Source of the DNA: Chloroflexota bacterium
GTDB taxonomy: Bacteria > Chloroflexota > UBA11872 > VXOZ01
Assembly (NCBI GenBank): GCA_026710945.1
Contig: JAPOQA010000046.1
Location: forward strand, 62,001 to 126,000
DNA: 64,000 nt
Direction of reading: 5' to 3'
A model generated the notes under the pieces. The model saw nothing but the letters and a program-made list of their open reading frames with translations, had not been told where the DNA came from and made no database searches. Shown here piece by piece: positions 42,713-52,300 of the stretch. Numbering within the stretch: position 1 is the first letter of the stretch; the number at the start of each line of letters is the position of its first letter. A program made the translations under genes and the position numbers.

Positions 42713-43582
42713 CTAAGTGGAATCGTCAGTGTTTTCCGGCGGTCCGTTGCCGTCGCGGATCAGCGCCATGAGGTTTTCGGCGGCTTGGGAGACCGTGACC
42801 GGCGTCTTGGTGTCGACGCCGCGCTGGCGTAACTCGCCAAACAGTTCGCTCAGGATCGGCGGCGAGACATTGGCCTCCCGCAGCATCTCGTCCTGCTCGA
42901 AGAGGTCTTCCACGCAGTAGCGGCACACGATGCCGCGCTGGCCGTCCAGCACGTAGACGCCGTCGGAAATCGCTGGGATCAGGTCCAGGTGATGGGTGGA
43001 GATGATGAGCGTGGTGCCGCGCTCGCGGTTGAGGGTGTTGAGAAGAGCGATGAGGTCGTCAGGGAAAGCGGGATCGAGCCCCTCGAACGGCTCGTCGAGC
43101 ACCAGCAACTCCGGCTGCATCACCAATGCGCCCGCCAGCGCCACGCGGCGCTTTTCGCCGGCCGAGAGGTAGTGGGGGACTTTGTCCTTGAGGTGCGCAA
43201 TGCGCAGGGTTTCCATGACGGCGTCCGTGAGCCGCGCGACGTCCTCGGCTGGCATCCCGTAGTTTCGAGGTGAGAACGAAATGTCTTCCCAGACGGTTGG
43301 GGCCAGAATCTGGTACTCCACGTTCTGTAACACCACGCCGATGCGCTGGCGGATTTTGATGAAATCCCTGCCGGGATCGTGTCCCAAAACCTGCACCACG
43401 CCCTCGCTGGGCCGCAGCATGCCGAGCAGCAAGAGGAAGAGGGTGCTCTTGCCCGCGCCGTTCGCGCCCACTACCGCCACGCGGTCGCCCGGCCAGATGG
43501 CAAGATCGCATCCGGCCAGATCCACTTCCGTGCCGTCGGCATAGGAGTGGCGAAGATTGTGCGTCTTGACGAGCGGCTGCAC
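42713..43582 (-). CDS. ECF/CbiO-like ABC ATPase
   Basis: A 289-residue ATPase of the CbiO/EcfA type: Walker A GANGAGKST, the Q-loop VLQNVEYQILAPTVWEDIS with the DxxxQ pattern typical of ECF ATPases, signature LSAGEKRRV, Walker B LLVLDEPFEGLD and the switch His in STHHLD. The GTG at 43582 is preceded by GAGGT at about 10 nt; the frame is open further up but runs into repeat DNA. It has no T or S gene near it and probably energises the CbiM/CbiQ pair at 5.7-7.7 kb. The C-terminal 60 residues after VLDGQ are an extension. Confidence 0.85.
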   Translation of the reverse strand: MQPLVKTHNLRHSYADGTEVDLAGCDLAIWPGDRVAVVGANGAGKSTLFLLLLGMLRPSEGVVQVLGHDPGRDFIKIRQRIGVVLQNVEYQILAPTVWEDISFSPRNYGMPAEDVARLTDAVMETLRIAHLKDKVPHYLSAGEKRRVALAGALVMQPELLVLDEPFEGLDPAFPDDLIALLNTLNRERGTTLIISTHHLDLIPAISDGVYVLDGQRGIVCRYCVEDLFEQDEMLREANVSPPILSELFGELRQRGVDTKTPVTVSQAAENLMALIRDGNGPPENTDDST

Positions 43583-43793
43583 AGTGTGTTCTACCTCAAT
43601 ACAATTGTCATCTTTCCTGTCATTATAGTACGTGGAAAACGTGATTGGAAACGTGGCTTGGCAACGAGTCCTTTGCCTGTCACTGCATTCCTGTGTGCCA
43701 TCTGCGCGAGAACGCGCCTCCAGACCGCACGGCTGCCCGCTCAACGGTTTATTCTGAATGCGAGAGTGTATAAAGTACGTATCGCAAAACAGC

Positions 43794-44306
43794 GTAAATG
43801 TCAGGTAGTTCATTGACGGATTTGGTGGAAAGTGTTGTGGGTCTAGCGTCGTACATACCACTGCACATGTCATACCTGAAAGTGTCAGTAAATTCGTTGA
43901 CAGATCTGATAGAAGAATTATGGGAGTAGACTCTGTGCTTGCCTGCGTACATGTCATTCCGAACGGAGCGCAGCGGAGTGAGGAATCTCGTGTGTGAGTC
44001 CACTAAACTGCGTACAGCATGGCATTAGATTCCGCGAACATCGTTCGGCGCTTGGCTCGGAATTGTAAATGTCAGGTAATTCGTTGACAGATTCAAGTAC
44101 GAAAGCATCCTTCCGCAGTGCTAGACATGACTAGTACACATGTCATTCCGAACGAAGCGCAGCGAAGAGAGGAATCTAGTGTGCTGAAGCCGCTAAAGTG
44201 CGTTGAGCAGGGACCCTAGATTCCTCGCTCCGCTCGGAATGACATGCACCGTCAACTCCTCAGAATGGAAAGTGGATTCTGTCAACGAATTATTCAACAC
44301 TCACAA
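43794..44306. mobile_element. MITE-like elements, nested copy B
   Basis: Three left-type ends (gtaaatgtcaggtagttcat at 43794, gaaagtgtcagtaaattcgt at 43878 and ttgtaaatgtcaggtaattc at 44063) and one right end (44279-44306). Each left end is followed by catgtcattccg-type inner arms. The last copy, 44063-44306, is complete at 244 bp, exactly as in copy A. Evidence that elements have inserted into or beside each other. Confidence 0.7.
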
Positions 44307-44483
44307 CAAAGATATCTTCTTGCGAGATCTTAGCCGATCTGCGTGACTGTTACCTCTTATCAAGGATTTAGAGGCTTGGTACTCTCTCCTAGGCGCAATT
44401 GCGTGCGAAACGCAACTTCGAAACGGTTGTAGACTGACATTCTTCCGCACTTGCCAAGCCAAGAGCCACCGGTGTACGACACT

Positions 44484-45200
44484 ATGACACGAGAAGACAT
44501 CTTCGCTGCGGTCCAATGCCGCGTCGCAGAGGAAGACCTATTTGCGGCCAGCGCATACGTGCTAGGCGTCGGCGCCACGCAGGCAGTCGTCGCGGCTTTC
44601 GAGAATCTCATCCTCGATTGCTATCACAGGGCCAAGTCAGTTGAACAAGTGCTCCACTTTGGCAGTGCCGGTATTCACTATTGCCTGGCAAGCGCGCAAG
44701 AACTAGACAGCCATGACGATGCCGCCGCCAGAGAACTCCGGTACGCGGCCAAGCGCATGGCGACGAACGTGGCATCTTTCACGTGGCCCGGCTGGGATGA
44801 ACCGGGCGTGACGATCTCACCTGAGCTAATGCAACAAGGGATGATGTTTGCCCGCTACAGCGTGCGCCAACTCCATGAACTCGACCCGACCGCAGAACAA
44901 CTAGCATTCACCTACTGGTTTCTGGGCGCTCATCTCATGGCTGGCAGGCAGTATGCGGAGGCCCTGACTGTGTTTGAAGCAGCCCATGCGTACAATCAAG
45001 AGCACGGCAGCGACCCTGAAGGCCGACTGATGCTGGAAGGTTACATCGGACTGACAAAGCTGCTTGCCGGTCAAGAGCAGTGTGGCGACACCGAATATTG
45101 CGCCGCAATTACCGCTCTACAGGTGCGCGACAGCGAAGATGCTCAATTCTATGCCGAGCAACTCAAAACCGTCCGCGCCGTTCTTGCGTCACGTGAATAG
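44484..45200 (+). CDS. Helical repeat protein, unknown
   Basis: A 238-residue protein, alpha-helical throughout and TPR-like towards the C-terminus (LAFTYWFLGAHLMAGRQYAE, ALTVFEAAHAYNQEHGSDPE, GYIGLTKLLAGQEQCGD). No enzyme motif. The ATG at 44484 has a possible TTG start upstream at 44451. It directly follows the MITE-like cluster, so its promoter may lie in the repeat. Function unknown. Confidence 0.6.
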   Translation: MTREDIFAAVQCRVAEEDLFAASAYVLGVGATQAVVAAFENLILDCYHRAKSVEQVLHFGSAGIHYCLASAQELDSHDDAAARELRYAAKRMATNVASFTWPGWDEPGVTISPELMQQGMMFARYSVRQLHELDPTAEQLAFTYWFLGAHLMAGRQYAEALTVFEAAHAYNQEHGSDPEGRLMLEGYIGLTKLLAGQEQCGDTEYCAAITALQVRDSEDAQFYAEQLKTVRAVLASRE

Positions 45201-45284
45201 CCTTCAAACCATAGCCTTCAAACCGGCGACCCAGGCATGGGCAACACCATGAATGCCCCCTAGTCAGCGGTCTCGCTAACAGGA

Positions 45285-45345
45285 GAAGGCGCAGACTTCC
45301 CCTCACCCCGGCCCTCTCCCCGAGGAGAGGGAGTCTATTCGTCTG
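45285..45345. repeat. C-rich repeat copy
   Basis: acttcccctcaccccggccctctccccgaggagagggag, the same core as at 61749-61785 and 42340. Confidence 0.65.
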
Positions 45346-45405
45346 GCGGCCCGGGTTGTGCGGAGATCTCCGGGGCGAGAGGGTTGTTGCTGTGGCAGCG
45401 CGCGT

Positions 45406-45963
45406 TCAATTGCGCACAATTACGCCGCACGCTACACGACCGCCGGCCCCGGCATCCTCGCCATACGTGTCGGGTTTCTCATGGATGATGATCGCGGAAC
45501 CGTCCTCGTCGAAGAGCGAGTGGGCGAGGTCCGCCGTCAGGGTCACGTCGCTCGTGAAGACATCAACGCGCACCGTACCGTCGGCTGCCGCGTAGATGTT
45601 TGGCAAGTCACCGGCGTGGAAACCGCCTTCATGCGCGTAGCCGTGGCCACGTCCTTTGGGCGTGAAGTGATCTCCGGCCGCCGCGAAATCGGGCGTGCAG
45701 CTACCCGTCTCATGGATGTGGAAGCCGTGGCCGCCCGGCGTCAAACCGCTTACGTCTGCCGCGATGATTACGCCATGCGGCCCTTGGGTCAGGGTTACCG
45801 TGCCCATGGCGGCGCCGTCCGGCGCGGCCATCTGTGCCGTGGCCGTCGCGCCCACCGCCAGCGGTGCGGCCGGTACTTCCCGCACTTGCACCGCACAACC
45901 TGTCGTGAGGAGCAGCGCCGCGGCAGCGAGTAGTGGAAAAGCAACTCTATCGAATAGACGCAC
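45406..45963 (-). CDS. sodC: Cu/Zn superoxide dismutase, lipoprotein
   Basis: Extracytoplasmic superoxide dismutase. The GTG at 45963 with AAAGGAG upstream gives 185 residues. The signal PLLAAAALLLTTGCAV has the lipidated Cys in TTGC. Metal and catalytic residues are present: GGHGFHIHE (copper His), CTPDFAAAGDHFTP, HGYAHEGGFHAGDLPN (bridging and zinc ligands), and the C-terminal SAIIIHEKPDTYG with the last copper His. The intramolecular disulfide cysteines appear as C in GSCTPDF and in RVACGV. It protects envelope components from external superoxide. Confidence 0.93.
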   Translation of the reverse strand: MRLFDRVAFPLLAAAALLLTTGCAVQVREVPAAPLAVGATATAQMAAPDGAAMGTVTLTQGPHGVIIAADVSGLTPGGHGFHIHETGSCTPDFAAAGDHFTPKGRGHGYAHEGGFHAGDLPNIYAAADGTVRVDVFTSDVTLTADLAHSLFDEDGSAIIIHEKPDTYGEDAGAGGRVACGVIVRN

Positions 45964-46188
45964 CGTGTTCTCCTTTCGCGTATTGCAAACAACTACGCAC
46001 ATGATACAAGATAGAGTGTGAGCGCGCTTCTGCCAACAACGCGCATGTCCGAGCGTGGTGGGCGCTTTTCCCGAACTCGCTGCCGCGGCACACCAGAGGG
46101 CGCAGGTTGCAAACCTGCGCTACCGGTACGTCTACCCCTCATTACCGGCTCGTCGGGCCACCGTTGACAAAGAGGGACGCCACAATAC
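45964..46188. other. Gap between sodC and the aminotransferase
   Basis: Contains a short repeat, gcaggttgcaaacctgcgct at about 46099, and nothing else recognised. Confidence 0.4.
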
Positions 46189-47520
46189 ATGACACAGAGC
46201 AGAGTCCAGCGATCCCTCGATCTCTACCAAAAGGCGGAGCAGCTTATCCCCGGCAGGACGCAACTCATCAGCCGCCGGTCGAGTAGTTTTGCCCACCCCA
46301 TCAGCCCGATCTATGCCGCGCATGCCAAGGGCTCGCGCTTCACGGACGTTGACGGCAACGAGTACATCGACTGGATGAACGCCGTGACGGCCATCATCCT
46401 CGGTCACGCCGAAGACGTGGTGGACGCCGCCGTGAAGGCGCAGATCGACAAAGGCAGCCTCTATAGCCTGAACAGCCCCCTGGAAGTGGAGCTTGCGGAG
46501 ATCCTAGTGGACACCATCCCCAGCGCGGAGATGGTGCGCTACACCAAGGGCGGCGGCGAGGCGTGCGCCGTAGCCGTCCGCATTGCCCGCGGCACTACCG
46601 GCAAAGATAAGATTCTCTTCTCCGGTTATCACGGCTGGCACGACTGGTACCAATCGGCCAACTACCTCGCCGACCCGGAAACCGATGAATTTCCCTTCGC
46701 GGGCATCGAACCCATCGGCGTGCCCCGGGCGCTGGCAGGCACCGCGGTCCCCTTCACCTATGGCGATCTTGCTAGCCTGGAAAGTGCCTTTGCGGAACAC
46801 ACAGGCGAGGTTGCGGCGGTAATGATGGAAGCAATGCGCTCCGAGCCGCCGGACCCGGGCTATCTGGAAGCGGTCAAGTCCATGTGTCACGCCAACGACG
46901 CGCTCTTCATTCTCGACGAAGTGTCATCAGGCTGGCGCTTGTCCCTTGGCGGCGCGCAGGAGTGGCTCGGTGTCACGCCCGATATGGCCACCTTTGCCAA
47001 GTCCATGTCGAACGGCTACGCCATGGGCTGCGTAGTGGGTACCCGCGCGGCGATGGAACCCGCCGGTCGCATGTTCGTTTCAAGTTCGTACTGGAGCGAG
47101 ACCGTGGGTCTCGCGGCGTCGATCGCGACCATCGGCGAGCTCAAGCGGCGCGACGGGCCCGCGCGCTTCAAGGAAATCGGCGAGAAGGTGCGGGCGGCGC
47201 TGCAGGACGCCATAGCATCGGTCGGCATTGCGGCTTCTGTCACCGGCGTCCACACCCTGCCGACGCTGGTATTCGACCTGCCGGAAACCGACTTGAAGAA
47301 GCCGATTGAGACGCTCTTCATCCAGGAAATGGTGAAGCGCGGCATCTTCTGTCCGATGACGTTCACGGCCACGCTGGCGCACACCGATACGGACATTGCA
47401 CGGACTGCCGCGGCTGCGGCGGAGTCTTTGGAGATCGTGAAACGCGCTCTCGCCGGGGAGCTAGACACGCTGCTGGAAGCCGAGACGAAGCGCGAGCCGT
47501 TTCGCCGTCTCGTGCGGTAA
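46189..47520 (+). CDS. Class III aminotransferase (glutamate-1-semialdehyde aminomutase-like)
   Basis: A 443-residue PLP enzyme resembling HemL-like aminotransferases: SRFTDVDGNEYIDWMNAVTA, GGGEACAVAVRIAR, SGYHGWHDWYQ, LDEVSSGWRLSLGGAQEW and the Schiff-base motif TFAKSMSNGYAMG. The family also includes amino-sugar and omega-amino acid aminotransferases; no hemA/B/C is nearby so tetrapyrrole synthesis is not shown. Good coding potential throughout. It is separated from the glycosyltransferase operon by 104 nt. Confidence 0.85.
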   Translation: MTQSRVQRSLDLYQKAEQLIPGRTQLISRRSSSFAHPISPIYAAHAKGSRFTDVDGNEYIDWMNAVTAIILGHAEDVVDAAVKAQIDKGSLYSLNSPLEVELAEILVDTIPSAEMVRYTKGGGEACAVAVRIARGTTGKDKILFSGYHGWHDWYQSANYLADPETDEFPFAGIEPIGVPRALAGTAVPFTYGDLASLESAFAEHTGEVAAVMMEAMRSEPPDPGYLEAVKSMCHANDALFILDEVSSGWRLSLGGAQEWLGVTPDMATFAKSMSNGYAMGCVVGTRAAMEPAGRMFVSSSYWSETVGLAASIATIGELKRRDGPARFKEIGEKVRAALQDAIASVGIAASVTGVHTLPTLVFDLPETDLKKPIETLFIQEMVKRGIFCPMTFTATLAHTDTDIARTAAAAAESLEIVKRALAGELDTLLEAETKREPFRRLVR

Positions 47521-47623
47521 AGCCCAGAGCTAAGGTTCTGAGCGGACGGGCATGCGGCGCGGCTCCTCGTGCGCAGGAGTGCAAGTTCGCCCTTAAAACT
47601 AGAAAGAGGAGTCACGCGGCGGC

Positions 47624-48559
47624 ATGGAAGCGGGCCGGATTAGGCTTTCGGTAATCATCGTCTCGTACAACACGCGGGAACTCTTAGCGCGTTGCCTCGC
47701 GTCTATTGCCGCGGAGCCACAACCACCTGATGAGGTTATTGTGGTGGACAATGCGTCCGCCGACGACAGCGTGGTCATGGTGCGCGAGCAATTTCCCCAC
47801 GTCCAGGTGATTGCCAATGCGGAGAACCGGGGCTTTGCTGCAGCGACCAATCAAGGCTTGCAGTCCGCGACCGGCGACTTTCTCTGCCTGCTCAACCCGG
47901 ACACTGAGCTCTTCCCCGGCGCTTTGGCTGCGCTCGCTGCCTTCCTTGCAGCGCACGCGGAGGTTGGCGTGGCGGGGCCGACATTACTCCACACCGACGG
48001 CACGTATCAACACGCAGCCTTCCGCTTTCCCACACTGCCTATGGCGTTAATTGACTTCTTTCCCCTCAACCATCGCCTGCTGAACTCGCGTTTGAACGGG
48101 CGGTACCCGTTCAGGCTCTACGAGCACCCTTTCGCCATGGACCATCCACTCGGGGCATGCATGATGGTGCGGCGCGAGGCGTGCGCCGACGTGGGCCTGC
48201 TGGATGAACGGTTCTTCATGTACTGCGAGGAGATCGACTGGTGCCGCCGCATCAAGCAGGCGGATTGGGAAATCATGCACGTACCCGGCGCGCGCGTAGT
48301 GCACCACGGCGGTCAGAGCACCAAGCAGACCGCCGGACGCATGTTCGTGGAGTTGCATCGCAGCCGCTTCCGTCTCTTCGCCAAGCACCATGGGAGGGGC
48401 TATCAATGTGCAGCCCGAGCAATCGTGACGGTCGGCATGCTATGGCAACTCATCGGCCTGCTGCCGCAAAGGGTGCGTCACTTCCGCGACCAAATCCTCC
48501 AAGACCGCTGGCGAAGCCGTCTGCAGGTGCTGGCGCTTGCGCTCAAGGGCGAAAACTAG
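47624..48559 (+). CDS. Family 2 glycosyltransferase (rhamnosyltransferase-like)
   Basis: A 311-residue GT-A enzyme: LSVIIVSYNTRELLARCLAS, VDNASADDSV, ENRGFAAATNQGLQ and the metal motif NPDTEL, then GACMMVRREACADVGLLDER, FFMYCEEIDWCRRIKQ and a C-terminal amphipathic/hydrophobic region about residues 245-280. Likely adds a deoxyhexose or similar sugar to a lipid-linked glycan at the inner membrane. First gene of a three-gene operon; the next starts 3 nt after its stop. Confidence 0.88.
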   Translation: MEAGRIRLSVIIVSYNTRELLARCLASIAAEPQPPDEVIVVDNASADDSVVMVREQFPHVQVIANAENRGFAAATNQGLQSATGDFLCLLNPDTELFPGALAALAAFLAAHAEVGVAGPTLLHTDGTYQHAAFRFPTLPMALIDFFPLNHRLLNSRLNGRYPFRLYEHPFAMDHPLGACMMVRREACADVGLLDERFFMYCEEIDWCRRIKQADWEIMHVPGARVVHHGGQSTKQTAGRMFVELHRSRFRLFAKHHGRGYQCAARAIVTVGMLWQLIGLLPQRVRHFRDQILQDRWRSRLQVLALALKGEN

Positions 48560-48562
48560 CCG

Positions 48563-50392
48563 ATGCCACCAATTCTAAAGTCGGCCCTTAGCATGCAATC
48601 CTCTCGCTCTTGCGCAAGTGAGGTTCCCTCTTCGGCGAAACCTCGAACCGGCATTACGGCGGCGGTGCTAACGCGCAACGTGGAGGCAGAAATAGACGCG
48701 TGCCTTGCTACCCTTACCTGGGCCGATAGCATTGTCGTCGTGGACGATTTCAGCACAGACGATACGCCCGCCATCTGCGAACGCTTCGGCGCCCGTGTAT
48801 TCGAGCGCAAACTAGATAGCCTGGCAATACAGCGCAACTTCGCCCTGAAGCACGTGCAGTCCCCGTGGGTGCTCTTCGTGGATTCAGACGAGCGTGTGCC
48901 GCCAGCCCTGGCGGAAGAAATCCGTATGGCGGTGTCCGATGAGGCCATTGTCGGGTATTGGATTCCACGCAAGAATCTCTTTGGGAATCGCTGGATGCGT
49001 TACGCTGGTTGGGGGCCCGATCATCAACTTAGGCTCTTTCGCGTAGACAAGGGTCGCTACAATCCCACGCACTATACGCACGAAGTTGCCCTACTCACCG
49101 GACCCGATGAACGACTCAATGAGCAGCTCATCCACTTTAATTTCCGATCGGTGCGGCACTTCGTTGCCAAGCAGCATTTCCACGCCAGACTTGAGGCGCG
49201 TCGGTTCTGGCTCGATGGGCAACGGGTGCGCTGGCGCAACTATATTCTGCAACCCTTGCGCGCGTTTAATCGTCGTTACTTTACGTGGCGAGGCTATGCA
49301 GATGGTTGGCTGGGGTTCGCGCTGAGCGCGGCGATGGTCTATTTTGAATGGCGCACGTATCGTAACCTCGCCGCTTTGGAACGGGACCCCACGACGCGGG
49401 TGTGGCAGGAGTTTCGCGCCCTACCGGCGGCAACGTGCGATGTATCCGTAGTGATCGTCTCGTATAACGTGGCCGACTTGCTCGCAAGTGCCATCGAATC
49501 GGTTTTGGCCGACATGGAGCGCGCCGGCATCGCTGGCGAAGTAATCGTCGTGGACAATGCCTCACAGGATGATAGTGTGGCAACGGTAAGCGCGAGATTC
49601 CCCAACGTGCGCCTGATCGAAAACTCCACGAATGTGGGTTTCGGGTGCGCGGCAAACCAGGGGATGCTCGCCGCCAGTGGTGAATTGGTGGTCGTTTTGA
49701 ATCCCGATGCGAGCGTTCAGCCCGGTTTCTTCGCCGCAGTCCGAGACTATCTGGTACAGGAGCAGCATGTCGGGCTGTTGGGCCCACATATTGTCCAAGC
49801 AGATGGTACCACCCAGTCGACCTGCCGCCGATCTTATTCGCTTGTCACCGCACTCTTGGAAAGCACGCCGCTCCAGTGGTGGTTTGGCGAGATGCCCGCT
49901 CTGCAACGCTTTTACTGCCGCAACCTCGATGAAACCCAAGCAGCCAAGGTTGCTTGGGTGGTAGGCGCTTGCCTCGTCGTGCGGCGGGAGGTGCTGAAAG
50001 CAGTGGGCGGCTTCGATCCGCGCTTCTTCATGTACTTCGAAGAGACCGATTGGTGCCGCCGGGTGAGAGAAGCGGGTTGGGACGTGGGCTATTTTCCCGG
50101 AGCGCACGCGCTGCACCACGAGAGCCAGAGCGCCGACCAGGACCTCATCGCCCGCGCCCTGAACTTCCACCGCAGTCGTCATATGTTCATGGCCAAGGAG
50201 CGCGGCCGCTTGGTTGCATTGCTATTGCGGGCCGTGATCGGTATCTTGTTTGCCGTCTACACCGTCCAGCAGGCCGCGAAGGTGCCAATAAAGCGACACA
50301 ACCGAGAACTACGCAAGAACGTCGCCGTGCTCGCACACGTGACACTGTGGTACCTTACCGGCTTCCCGGGCCGGAGACGGCATCACGTATAA
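48563..50392 (+). CDS. Two fused family 2 glycosyltransferase domains
   Basis: A 609-residue fusion. Residues about 28-275 form a WaaE/KdtX-like GT2 (ITAAVLTRNVEAEIDACLAT, VDDFSTDDTPAI, VLFVDSDERVPP, DHQLRLFRVDKGRY). Residues about 293-600 form a second GT2 like the preceding gene (VSVVIVSYNVADLLASAIES, VDNASQDDSV, LNPDASVQ, FFMYFEETDWCRRVRE). A C-terminal hydrophobic helix near 545-565 may anchor it. One protein could add two sugars in sequence. It is joined to its neighbours by a 3-nt gap upstream and about 100 nt downstream. Confidence 0.88.
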   Translation: MPPILKSALSMQSSRSCASEVPSSAKPRTGITAAVLTRNVEAEIDACLATLTWADSIVVVDDFSTDDTPAICERFGARVFERKLDSLAIQRNFALKHVQSPWVLFVDSDERVPPALAEEIRMAVSDEAIVGYWIPRKNLFGNRWMRYAGWGPDHQLRLFRVDKGRYNPTHYTHEVALLTGPDERLNEQLIHFNFRSVRHFVAKQHFHARLEARRFWLDGQRVRWRNYILQPLRAFNRRYFTWRGYADGWLGFALSAAMVYFEWRTYRNLAALERDPTTRVWQEFRALPAATCDVSVVIVSYNVADLLASAIESVLADMERAGIAGEVIVVDNASQDDSVATVSARFPNVRLIENSTNVGFGCAANQGMLAASGELVVVLNPDASVQPGFFAAVRDYLVQEQHVGLLGPHIVQADGTTQSTCRRSYSLVTALLESTPLQWWFGEMPALQRFYCRNLDETQAAKVAWVVGACLVVRREVLKAVGGFDPRFFMYFEETDWCRRVREAGWDVGYFPGAHALHHESQSADQDLIARALNFHRSRHMFMAKERGRLVALLLRAVIGILFAVYTVQQAAKVPIKRHNRELRKNVAVLAHVTLWYLTGFPGRRRHHV

Positions 50393-50494
50393 TACACGCG
50401 AAAGTGCTGTCCACGAAGCATCGCCGCGACGGTTTGCGTCTTGCGGCTCCAAGTCCTACTGGCCGCCTGCTTGATTGGCTCGCTCACTGATCCC

Positions 50495-51679
50495 ATGCGT
50501 GTACTCTTCATCACAGGCGAATATCCTCCCCTACAGGGCGGCATTGCCGACTACACGGCGGCGCTGCGGGCGGAACTCCGCGCGCTGGACGTCACCAGCG
50601 AGGTGCTGACCGACTCCGCCTGCGCCAGTACGGAGCCTACCGTGCATCCCGTAGTGAGCACATGGAGCTTTCCTTTCTGGAGTATCGCCCAACAGATCAT
50701 CAGCGAACGCCAGATTGACGTGGTGCACATTCAGTACCAGACCGCGGCTTTCGACCTAAACCCTGCCATCAACCTGCTGCCGTGGTATCTGCGGCGGCGC
50801 ACGCTGCGCCCGGCCATCGTCACCACGTTCCACGATCTTCATGAGCCCTATCTCTTTCCAAAAGCGGGTCCCGCCCGCCGTTGGGTGACCCGCATGCTCG
50901 GTCGTCACAGCGACTCACTCGTTTTCACAACGCAAGCTGACCGTGAAGCGTGGGGCGCAGCGGGGGGTGCGGGCAAGCGTCTTGCGGAGAAGACTCCAAC
51001 CCACCAGATCGACATCGGGGCGAACATTGCCGAAGTCCCCATCACCGCGGAGCGGCGGCAAGCGCTCCGTGCCGAGTGTGGTGTCGCGCCCGAAGCTTTC
51101 CTGGTGGGATTCTTCGGCTTCGTTAACCACACCAAAGGGCTCGATACGCTCTTTAAGGCGGTGCGCCTGCTGCGCGACCGGCAGATTCCCGTACAAGTGC
51201 TCATCGTTGGCGGCAGCCTGGGCGACAGCGATCCGACCAATGCCGTTTACAAGGAGCACCTGGAACGCATAATTCGCAGGCTGGACTTGGACATGGGAGA
51301 TATTCTGCTCAGCACAGGCTACCTGGAGGCGGCGGATGCGTCGCGTGCGCTGGCCACCTGCGACGCGTTGGCCCTGCCCTTCACGGACGGAGTATCCTTG
51401 CGCCGCGGAAGCCTGCTGGCGGCGCTTGACCATGGCCTGCCGGTGGTGAGCACCAATCCCAAACCACCGTCGCCGGAGATTCAAGAGAGCGGCGCTATGT
51501 TGCTCGTGCCTGCCGACGACCCACCGGCCCTCAGCGACGCGCTCTACCGCCTCTACGAAAACCCAGCGCTGGGCGAGACCCTCGGCGCCGCCGCCCGGCA
51601 GTTTGCCCAACGCTTCTCATGGCACCGCATCGCCGAACACAACCTGGCTGTGTACACAGAAGCCTGCCGACTTAGGTAG
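50495..51679 (+). CDS. Family 4 glycosyltransferase
   Basis: A 394-residue GT-B enzyme: N-terminal GEYPPLQGGIADYTAALRAE, the VHIQYQTAAF segment, TTFHDLHE, the nucleotide-sugar domain with FFGFVNHTKGLDTLFKAVRL, and the acceptor-loop motif DALALPFTDGVSLRRGSLLA where the usual E-x7-E is only partial. Third gene of the operon. With the two GT2 genes it probably builds an envelope polysaccharide or glycolipid. The ATG at 50495 fits the domain start. Confidence 0.88.
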   Translation: MRVLFITGEYPPLQGGIADYTAALRAELRALDVTSEVLTDSACASTEPTVHPVVSTWSFPFWSIAQQIISERQIDVVHIQYQTAAFDLNPAINLLPWYLRRRTLRPAIVTTFHDLHEPYLFPKAGPARRWVTRMLGRHSDSLVFTTQADREAWGAAGGAGKRLAEKTPTHQIDIGANIAEVPITAERRQALRAECGVAPEAFLVGFFGFVNHTKGLDTLFKAVRLLRDRQIPVQVLIVGGSLGDSDPTNAVYKEHLERIIRRLDLDMGDILLSTGYLEAADASRALATCDALALPFTDGVSLRRGSLLAALDHGLPVVSTNPKPPSPEIQESGAMLLVPADDPPALSDALYRLYENPALGETLGAAARQFAQRFSWHRIAEHNLAVYTEACRLR

Positions 51680-52300
51680 TCGCCGCAAAATTCGAGCCTA
51701 GAAGTGTTGCTATGCTTTTCAGGAATCCTTGGCATGACATTGGCCAATAGGCTTGAGAATACCTTTCTCCTTGGAGACCTTTGCGACTCTCATCTTCAGG
51801 CGAGAAAACCTCCCTTTCCTGGGGGAGAGGGAACTATTTCGCTACCGCTTGAGTTGCGCAAAGGTCTCCGTAGGGGCAAGAGGCGGGGGGCAAGCCCCAA
51901 TGTTGTCGCATTAAACATAATGGCGCTGAGCACCGCGCCTCATATCCCCGGTAGCGCACGCCCTTCGACAGAGCCTGTGCTGAGCCTGCCGCAGTGCTCA
52001 GGACCGGTTTACAACCCCGTATCGAGTACGGGGCAGGCTCTGCGCCGCGGTAGGGTCACTCTATCTGCAGTGGCTCCCTCATGCGAGATTGCTGCCGGAG
52101 AGTGCGCTCTGTGCTCCCACTCAGGCGGGGGACAAGCCCCCGCGCTACTGCTAATCCTCGTTCTAATGTGATAAGAGGAGCTACAGACAATAGGACTCAA
52201 TTTGGATAGCGGATTCGCAGCGACTACTCTGAGTGCGAGTGCAGCAGGAGGGTCGGTTATATGGAAAAACGCCGCATCCCCAGCGCAGACTGCCCAAAGC
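51680..52300. repeat. 620-nt gap packed with repeats
   Basis: C-rich repeat with gagacctttgc at 51775 and its identical 3' part at 51828-51868 (same as 6750-6792); gcggggggcaagcccc near 51886; cccttcgacagagcctgtgc palindrome at about 51960; ccccgtatcgagtacggggc at about 52015; and gcgggggacaagcccccgcg at about 52125. No gene. Confidence 0.65.
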
